Assembly: GCA_030266525.1 (NCBI GenBank)
Contig: JAJDIC010000101.1
Span: 1-6,752 of the forward strand
Length of the DNA stretch: 6,752 bases
Source of the DNA: Desulfovibrio sp. OttesenSCG-928-G15
Lineage (GTDB): Bacteria > Desulfobacterota > Desulfovibrionia > Desulfovibrionales > Desulfovibrionaceae
Direction of reading: 5' to 3'
The position numbers and the translations under genes are program-made. The first letter of the stretch is position 1. Each line of letters starts with the position of its first letter. Below the pieces are notes generated by a model. That model was not told the DNA's origin, did not search any database, and was given only the letters and a program-made list of their open reading frames with translations. Positions 1-4,023 of the stretch are shown here, one piece after another.

Positions 1-896
1 AGTCCGGGCAAGTCGGGTTTGGAAATCTGGTCATCGGCTCCGGCCTTGACTCCCTTTTCAAAAACGACCTTGGAAATGAGCGAGGAAAAAAGTACCACCG
101 GAATGCGGTTAAAGGCGGAATCGGCCTTGATCATCCGGGTCAGGGCGTGCCCGTCCACTTCGGGCATTTCGATGTCGGAAATGACCAGATTGACGTACTT
201 GGTAATATCGTTGCCGGTTTCCTTGGCCTGTTGCTCCCAGGCTTTCAACTGATCCCAGGCATCTCGACCGCATTCTGCCGTAGTAACGGAAAATTGCGCT
301 TTTTTCAGGGTGTTGGCGATAATGCTGCGAATGGAGTTGGAGTCGTCCGCAAGCAGAACGTGGTAGCCGTGGCCCCCTTCTCCCGTCACGTCCAGGGCGC
401 GGGTTTCCAGATTGATGGAAGGGTCCATGGAAGAAATGATATGTTCCATGTCCAGCAAAAATACAATGCGGCCTTCAAAGCGCACCACGCCGGTAATGGA
501 GTCGTGGCTGAAAGCCTGTAGATATTTGCCGGGAGGCTCCACCTGTTTCCAGTCCATCCGGTGAATGCGCGTAACGCCGGACACGATGAAGGCCGTAACC
601 ACGGTGGAAAACTCGGTTACGATAACTTTGTCGTTTTCGTCTTCGGACACGGGCTTGCCGAGCCACAGGCCGAGATCCACAAGGGGCAGGACGCGACCAC
701 GCAGATTGAAGGTGCCGAGGGCTGCTTCATGCCGCTTGCCGGGCACGCCGGTTATTGGCGGCTTACGTATGATTTCCAGTACCTTGGCAACGTTCATCCC
801 GAAATAGTTCCGGTAATTCTCGCCGTTTTCCAGGGTTTCATCGATATAAAACTCGATAATCTCCAGTTCGTTGGTGAGAGAAGAGTCTTGCGACAT
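1..896 (-). CDS. cheV: CheV-type chemotaxis protein (CheW domain + receiver), C-terminus cut by window edge
   Basis: CheV proteins couple chemoreceptors to the CheA kinase through a CheW domain and tune this coupling through phosphorylation of a receiver domain; they are cytoplasmic. The reading frame gives 298 residues with no stop before the left edge. Residues about 10-160 are CheW-like, with the typical NLRGRVLPLVDL strand at 64-75 and a second GRIVFLLDME strand at 142-151. Residues about 178-298 are a receiver: acidic pair D184-D185, phospho-acceptor D241 in LVISDIEMPEVDG, S271/S272 in the Thr/Ser position, and K293 in the QISKP motif. All catalytic receiver positions are therefore present. 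The family is usually about 300-320 residues, so only a short tail should be missing. The start ATG (894-896) has AAGGA seven bases upstream. The gene runs away from nth and has its own promoter. The domain call is firm; which receptors it serves is unknown. Confidence 0.93.
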   Translation of the reverse strand, partial: MSQDSSLTNELEIIEFYIDETLENGENYRNYFGMNVAKVLEIIRKPPITGVPGKRHEAALGTFNLRGRVLPLVDLGLWLGKPVSEDENDKVIVTEFSTVVTAFIVSGVTRIHRMDWKQVEPPGKYLQAFSHDSITGVVRFEGRIVFLLDMEHIISSMDPSINLETRALDVTGEGGHGYHVLLADDSNSIRSIIANTLKKAQFSVTTAECGRDAWDQLKAWEQQAKETGNDITKYVNLVISDIEMPEVDGHALTRMIKADSAFNRIPVVLFSSLISKVVFEKGVKAGADDQISKPDLPG

Positions 897-903
897 ATTT
901 GTT

Positions 904-908
904 TCCTT
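904..908 (-). promoter_or_regulatory. Ribosome binding site of cheV
   Basis: On the minus strand AAGGA lies seven bases before the ATG at 896. This fixes the start of the CheV protein at MSQDSS. Confidence 0.75.
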
Positions 909-914
909 GTGTGT

Positions 915-952
915 CGGCGGCACAACTGTTGTCAGAGCCAGAAGGGCCGCCG
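915..952 (-). other. Hairpin in the cheV leader, next to the ribosome binding site
   Basis: CGGCGGC at 915-921 and GCCGCCG at 946-952 are exact reverse complements (7 bp, all G-C) around a 24-base loop. In the cheV mRNA the stem ends six bases before AAGGA. The loop itself contains the small palindrome ACAACTGTTGT (922-932), so alternative folds are possible. The stem is too far from any T-run to be a normal terminator. A role in translation control is inference. Confidence 0.4.
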
Positions 953-1068
953 CAGGATGAGCGTGATAAGGGTTGGCGTCCATGTCATCGGGGCAAAAGC
1001 CTTGGGAACATGCACACATAAGCACGGCAAAACTGTTGTAGTAAGGACGAAATCTTTATCTATTTCAG

Positions 1069-1097
1069 AGTATACGGCATCCATCCGGTATATTCAA
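1069..1097 (-). promoter_or_regulatory. Sigma70-like promoter reading toward cheV
   Basis: On the minus strand TTGAAT (plus-strand 1092-1097, 4/6 to TTGACA) is followed after exactly 17 bases by TATACT (1069-1074, 5/6 to TATAAT). Transcription would start near 1062, giving a leader of about 165 nt before the cheV ATG. The -35 box is one arm of the palindrome at 1090-1106. This is the best promoter match noticed in the window. Confidence 0.6.
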
Positions 1098-1106
1098 GTT
1101 GAATAT
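1090..1106. promoter_or_regulatory. Perfect 17-bp palindrome, probable operator for cheV
   Basis: ATATTCAA, one G, then TTGAATAT: two 8-bp arms that are exact reverse complements. The site covers the -35 box of the predicted cheV promoter and is centred about 36 bases upstream of the expected transcript start. That position suits a repressor, or an activator touching RNA polymerase. I do not recognise it as the site of a particular regulator; it does not fit the usual FNR, Fur or Rex consensus sequences. A plain RNA hairpin is the alternative, but the one-base loop makes that unlikely. Confidence 0.45.
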
Positions 1107-1135
1107 CTTTTGGTGCGCGGTTTTGCGCAGCGATT

Positions 1136-1789
1136 TTACAGTACTGACGCCAGAGCTTGCTTTTCGCAAAAAAAAGCCATTTCGCATTCCGGGCAAAGGG
1201 GTTTTCTGGCCTGACAGACGTGCCTCCCGAACCAGACCAGCCTGTGGTTGAAGTCGCCCCACTCCTTTTTGGGAACGAGTTTCATAAGCTCTTGCTCCGC
1301 CTTTACGGGGTCGCGTGTCGAGGTAAGGCCTATTCGCCAGGCGATGCGCCCGACATGGGTGTCAACGGCAATGCCTTCATTTATGCCGAACGCGCCGAAC
1401 AGCACCACATTGGCTGTTTTGCGCGCAACGCCAGGCAGGGAGGTAAGGCCTTTCATGTCATGCGGCACTTCCCCGTCGAATTCGCGCATGATTTTTTCCG
1501 CTGCGGCCACGAGGTTTTTGGCTTTGTTCCGGTAAAATCCGGTCGGGCGGACAATGTGCTCCACTTCGGCAATGTCGGCCCCGGCCATGGCTTCTGGCCC
1601 CGGCCAGCGGGTAAAGAGCGCCGGGGTTACTGTATTGACCCGCTCGTCGGTGCACTGGGCTGCCAGCATGGTTGCGGCAAGAAGCTCCCAGGCGTTTGTA
1701 TGGCGCAAATGGGTTTGAATTTGCGGATAGCGCGTTGCCAGAAGCGCAACCACCTTTTGCGCAGCCGCCTTTTTTTGTTGCCTGTTCAT
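1136..1789 (-). CDS. nth: Endonuclease III (DNA glycosylase/AP lyase)
   Basis: Endonuclease III removes oxidised pyrimidines from DNA and cleaves the abasic site, starting base-excision repair in the cytoplasm. The 217-residue product has the usual family length (about 210-220). The helix-hairpin-helix is LPGVARKTANVV at 118-129. K124 is the expected catalytic lysine and D143 in AVDTHVGRI the catalytic aspartate. The iron-sulfur loop is complete: C192-X6-C199-X2-C202-X5-C208. The N-terminal LLAATMLAAQCTDERVN segment (36-52) is typical. The ATG at 1789 follows AGGAG at a rather long 14-base spacing, with a purine-rich GAGAGGGGG nearer. The product ends TAA at 1136, only nine residues after the last cluster cysteine, as normal. 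It is transcribed divergently from cutA and points toward cheV, but the cheV promoter lies between them. MutY is excluded by size and by the Nth-type lysine. Confidence 0.95.
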   Translation of the reverse strand: MNRQQKKAAAQKVVALLATRYPQIQTHLRHTNAWELLAATMLAAQCTDERVNTVTPALFTRWPGPEAMAGADIAEVEHIVRPTGFYRNKAKNLVAAAEKIMREFDGEVPHDMKGLTSLPGVARKTANVVLFGAFGINEGIAVDTHVGRIAWRIGLTSTRDPVKAEQELMKLVPKKEWGDFNHRLVWFGRHVCQARKPLCPECEMAFFCEKQALASVL

Positions 1790-1813
1790 ATTGGCCGCCC
1801 CCTCTCCTTTTAT

Positions 1814-1842
1814 TTGTAATTCGTTCTTTCTTGCGGTATAAG
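1814..1842 (+). promoter_or_regulatory. Predicted promoter for the cutA-kinase operon
   Basis: TTGTAA (1814-1819, 4/6) and TATAAG (1837-1842, 5/6) are separated by 17 bases. The transcript would start near 1849, about 36 nt before the chosen cutA ATG. On the other strand the same spot reads TATACC (1835-1840) with a weak TTGCGC 17 bases upstream (1858-1863), so the nth promoter may overlap it back-to-back. Confidence 0.5.
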
Positions 1843-1884
1843 GCCGAAGAGCGTCTTGCGCAATCTATGTATTCATGTGATTTT

Positions 1885-2202
1885 ATGAGAGCTTTTTTCG
1901 TCTATATCACTACGCCCGACAGGGCCACAGCCCGTTCCATGGCCGAAGTTCTCGTGCAGGAGCGCCTTTGCGCCTGTGCCAATATTCTGGACGGCATGGA
2001 ATCGGTTTACTGGTGGCAGGGCAAAGTACATACCGGGCGGGAAGCGGTTCTCATCTGCAAGACCACCGAGGCGGGTTACGCGGCATTTGAGCAGCGTGCG
2101 CGCGCTTTGCACCCGTATGATACCCCCTGCATTACCGCTCTGCCCATTGCTGCCGGCTTTGCACCGTTCCTTCAATGGATAGCAGACGAAACAAGGAGCT
2201 GA
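1885..2202 (+). CDS. cutA: CutA family protein (CutA1 divalent-ion tolerance protein)
   Basis: CutA proteins are small, very stable cytoplasmic trimers first linked to copper tolerance in E. coli; their biochemical role remains unsettled. The 105-residue product has the usual family length and hallmarks: the FVYITTPD first strand (4-12), the ARSMAEVLVQERL helix (16-28), the SVYWWQGKV strand (40-48), EAVLICKTT (53-61) and the HPYDTP motif (76-81). It carries four cysteines: C29, C31 (a CxC), C58 and C82. The start was chosen by family alignment, since homologues begin a few residues before this strand. An in-frame ATG at 1867 would add six residues, and neither start has a clear Shine-Dalgarno sequence. 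The stop overlaps the ribosome binding site region of the kinase two bases downstream, so the two genes are almost certainly co-transcribed. Confidence 0.93.
   Translation: MRAFFVYITTPDRATARSMAEVLVQERLCACANILDGMESVYWWQGKVHTGREAVLICKTTEAGYAAFEQRARALHPYDTPCITALPIAAGFAPFLQWIADETRS
2193..2198 (+). promoter_or_regulatory. Ribosome binding site that sets the kinase start at TTG
   Basis: A consensus AAGGAG inside the last cutA codons lies six bases before TTG at 2205. It favours this TTG over the in-frame ATG at 2175, which would overlap cutA by 28 bases and has no comparable site. Confidence 0.75.
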
Positions 2203-2204
2203 TA

Positions 2205-3149
2205 TTGTCTATCTATATTTCCGGTTCCATCGCATACGACCGAATCATGAATTTCCCCGGCAAGTTTACCGACTCCATCCTGCCTGATCAGATTCATAAT
2301 CTGAATGTGTCCTTTTTCATAGACAGTCTGGAGGAAAAGCTCGGCGGTAACGCGGGCAACATTGCGTACACCTTGTATTTGCTGGATGAGTACTCCATCA
2401 TGATTGGCACGGTCGGCAGAGATTTTGCCCGCTACGCCGAAATTCTGGACAAGCGCAAGCTCACGCGCGAGGGCATTACCCGGCTTGAAGACGAACTTTG
2501 CCCCAGCGCCTACATCATGACGGATCAGGCGAACAACCAGATAACCGGTTTTCACGCCGCGGCCATGATGCGGCCCAGCACGTATGACTTTCCCCACTTG
2601 AACCCCGCCAAAGACCTGGCTCTGATAGGCCCCTCCAACCCGGACGATATGCAGCGCCACCCGGATTTTTACAAGGCCAATGGCGTGCGCTATATTTACG
2701 ACCCTGCCCAGCAGCTGCCCATTCTGAGCGGAGAAACCCTGCAAAAAGCCATTGACGGCGCGTATTTGCTGGTGGGCAATGACTATGAGTTGCAGATGAT
2801 TATGAACCAGACCGGGCGCAGCAAGGCAGAGCTTGCGGCCATGACCGGGGCGGGTATTGTGACCACCATGGGCGAAAACGGCTCGGTGGTAACGCCTTCG
2901 GACGGTACGGAGGAAGAACAGATTGGCGTTGTGCCTGTAAGCTCGGTTGTAGATCCTACTGGCGCGGGTGATGCATTTCGGGCCGGGCTTATCAAGGGCA
3001 TTTTGCTGGGCCAGTCCATGGCAGAATGCGCCCGCCTTGGCGCAACGTGCGCCGCGTATTGCATTGAGCAAAAAGGCACCCAGTCGCACGATTTTTCTGT
3101 GGATGACTTTTTCCGCCGCCATTCCTGCGCTTTTGGCAGGCCGGTATAG
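2205..3149 (+). CDS. PfkB-family kinase (nucleoside/sugar kinase, adenosine-kinase-like)
   Basis: PfkB/ribokinase-family enzymes transfer the ATP gamma-phosphate to a sugar or nucleoside hydroxyl. The 314-residue product (TTG start, MSIYISGSIAYDRIMNFPG) is full length. The N-terminal GGN(A)GN substrate-side motif is at 47-51. NDYE at 192-195 fits the family NxxE motif for Mg/phosphate. DPTGAGDAFRAG at 250-261 is PfkB signature 2, with catalytic base D256 and its anion-hole glycines. The TDQANNQIT segment (106-114) and DPAQQLP resemble, from memory, the archaeal nucleoside kinase MJ0406 group more than fructokinases or 6-phosphofructokinase, so adenosine or another nucleoside is a plausible substrate; this is inference. 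It sits two bases after cutA in one operon. A hairpin with a T-run follows. The substrate cannot be fixed from sequence alone. Confidence 0.9.
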   Translation: MSIYISGSIAYDRIMNFPGKFTDSILPDQIHNLNVSFFIDSLEEKLGGNAGNIAYTLYLLDEYSIMIGTVGRDFARYAEILDKRKLTREGITRLEDELCPSAYIMTDQANNQITGFHAAAMMRPSTYDFPHLNPAKDLALIGPSNPDDMQRHPDFYKANGVRYIYDPAQQLPILSGETLQKAIDGAYLLVGNDYELQMIMNQTGRSKAELAAMTGAGIVTTMGENGSVVTPSDGTEEEQIGVVPVSSVVDPTGAGDAFRAGLIKGILLGQSMAECARLGATCAAYCIEQKGTQSHDFSVDDFFRRHSCAFGRPV

Positions 3150-3201
3150 GCACAGGGTATTTCCGGCCTTTGTGCCGGAGTCTTTGTCAGGAAGTCGTTT
3201 A

Positions 3202-3233
3202 CCGGCCCGGCGCTTTGTGCGCTCCGGCTTTTT
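3202..3233 (+). terminator. Probable intrinsic terminator after the kinase gene
   Basis: A GC-rich imperfect stem (GCGC 3210-3213 with GCGC 3219-3222 around TTTGT, extended by GCC 3205-3207 with GGC 3226-3228) runs straight into five Ts (3229-3233). A smaller hairpin, CCGGC-CTTTGT-GCCGG, precedes it at 3163-3178. The stem has bulges, so efficiency is uncertain. Confidence 0.45.
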
Positions 3234-3298
3234 GCCTGGTCGTTTTTCATACCTTGCCCCGCCCGATACTGGGCGTGGCTCATACCAGCACGGAACGT

Positions 3299-3943
3299 AT
3301 GCAGTACAGCAGTAAAGATTATGAATTTATGGGCAAGCAGGTTGCGGCCGGGTTGTATGTGGGCCGAACCACCTTTTTGCTGGCTCTGGTTATGGCCTTG
3401 CTGGCGGGAATGTGCCTTGGCCGTTATGTTTTTCCCTTCCACCCTCCCATGAATATTTCAGAAGCCGGCGAAAAACGCCCCCTTGGTGCGGGCGGGGGGG
3501 GCATTGTCTCCGGCCAGGCCGACAAACAGCTTCTTCAGTCCATTTTCCAGCATGAGGAAGACCTCAGAAAAGACCCGAACAATGTGGAAGCCTGGGAACA
3601 TCTGGGCAATTTGTATTATGACTCCCATGAGCCTGAAAAAGCCATCCGCGCGTACACAAAGGCTTTGGAACTCAATCCTCGAAACACCAGCGTGCTTGTT
3701 GACTGTGGCCTGATGTACAGGCAGCTCAAACAGTTTGACACAGCCGTGGAATTTTTTGGCAAGGTCCTTGCCCTTGACCCGAAGCACCAGATTGCCCTCT
3801 TCAATACCGGGGTTGTTCTGTATTTTGATCTGGGGCAGAAGGAAAAAGGGCTTGAAGCCTGGAATAGGCTCATGCAAATCAACCCCGATGCCAAAACGCC
3901 TTCCGGGGAACCCCTGGCCAAGCTGGTCAAGGAACTTTCGTAG
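3299..3943 (+). CDS. Membrane-anchored tetratricopeptide-repeat protein
   Basis: The 214-residue product has one hydrophobic segment (about 24-45, TTFLLALVMALLAGMCLG), a Gly/Ala spacer, then three tandem TPR units at about 96-129, 130-163 and 164-198. Each has the usual W/L-G-Y-A-L-P pattern, for example AWEHLGNLYYDSHEPEKAI and KALELNP in the first. TPRs form a helical scaffold for protein binding; the anchor suggests a protein tethered to the inner membrane with its repeats outside the cytoplasm, though the positive residues on both sides leave the topology open. The ATG at 3299 was chosen over longer TTG/GTG starts without a ribosome site; ATG 3329 (MGKQVAAG) is an alternative, and neither has a strong Shine-Dalgarno. 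The spacer codons include a run of eight Gs (3494-3501). It precedes the sensor gene by 80 bases and may share its transcript. No specific partner is known. Confidence 0.85.
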   Translation: MQYSSKDYEFMGKQVAAGLYVGRTTFLLALVMALLAGMCLGRYVFPFHPPMNISEAGEKRPLGAGGGGIVSGQADKQLLQSIFQHEEDLRKDPNNVEAWEHLGNLYYDSHEPEKAIRAYTKALELNPRNTSVLVDCGLMYRQLKQFDTAVEFFGKVLALDPKHQIALFNTGVVLYFDLGQKEKGLEAWNRLMQINPDAKTPSGEPLAKLVKELS

Positions 3944-4023
3944 TCCTTTGTTTCCGGCATGACCGCAAAACCTTGATTATTCATTTTACCACCGATCCCA
4001 TACCCAGGCGGCGGATATATACC

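Noticed and set aside
1114..1129. TGCGC-GGTTTT-GCGCA hairpin just downstream of nth as a terminator
   Set aside because: The 5-bp stem is not followed by a T-run in either direction, so only a weak structure can be claimed.
147..1214. Several plus-strand open frames across the cheV region, including one of 217 residues at 561-1214
   Set aside because: The CheV frame on the minus strand explains this DNA. The plus-strand products have no family features.
1157..1819. 220-residue plus-strand open frame antisense to nth
   Set aside because: nth has all catalytic and iron-sulfur residues on the other strand, and the plus-strand product resembles nothing.
2172..3122. 316-residue open frame on the minus strand, antisense to almost the whole kinase gene
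   Set aside because: The plus-strand frame has clear PfkB motifs. The antisense product shows no recognisable family and is the usual shadow of GC-biased codons.
3170..3298. Upstream extension of the TPR protein from TTG 3170
   Set aside because: The added residues show no TPR or signal features, overlap the terminator-like hairpins, and have no ribosome binding site.
3944..4023. Promoter in front of the sensor gene (TTGATT at 3973)
   Set aside because: At 16-18 base spacing no convincing -10 box is present, so a separate promoter cannot be supported.
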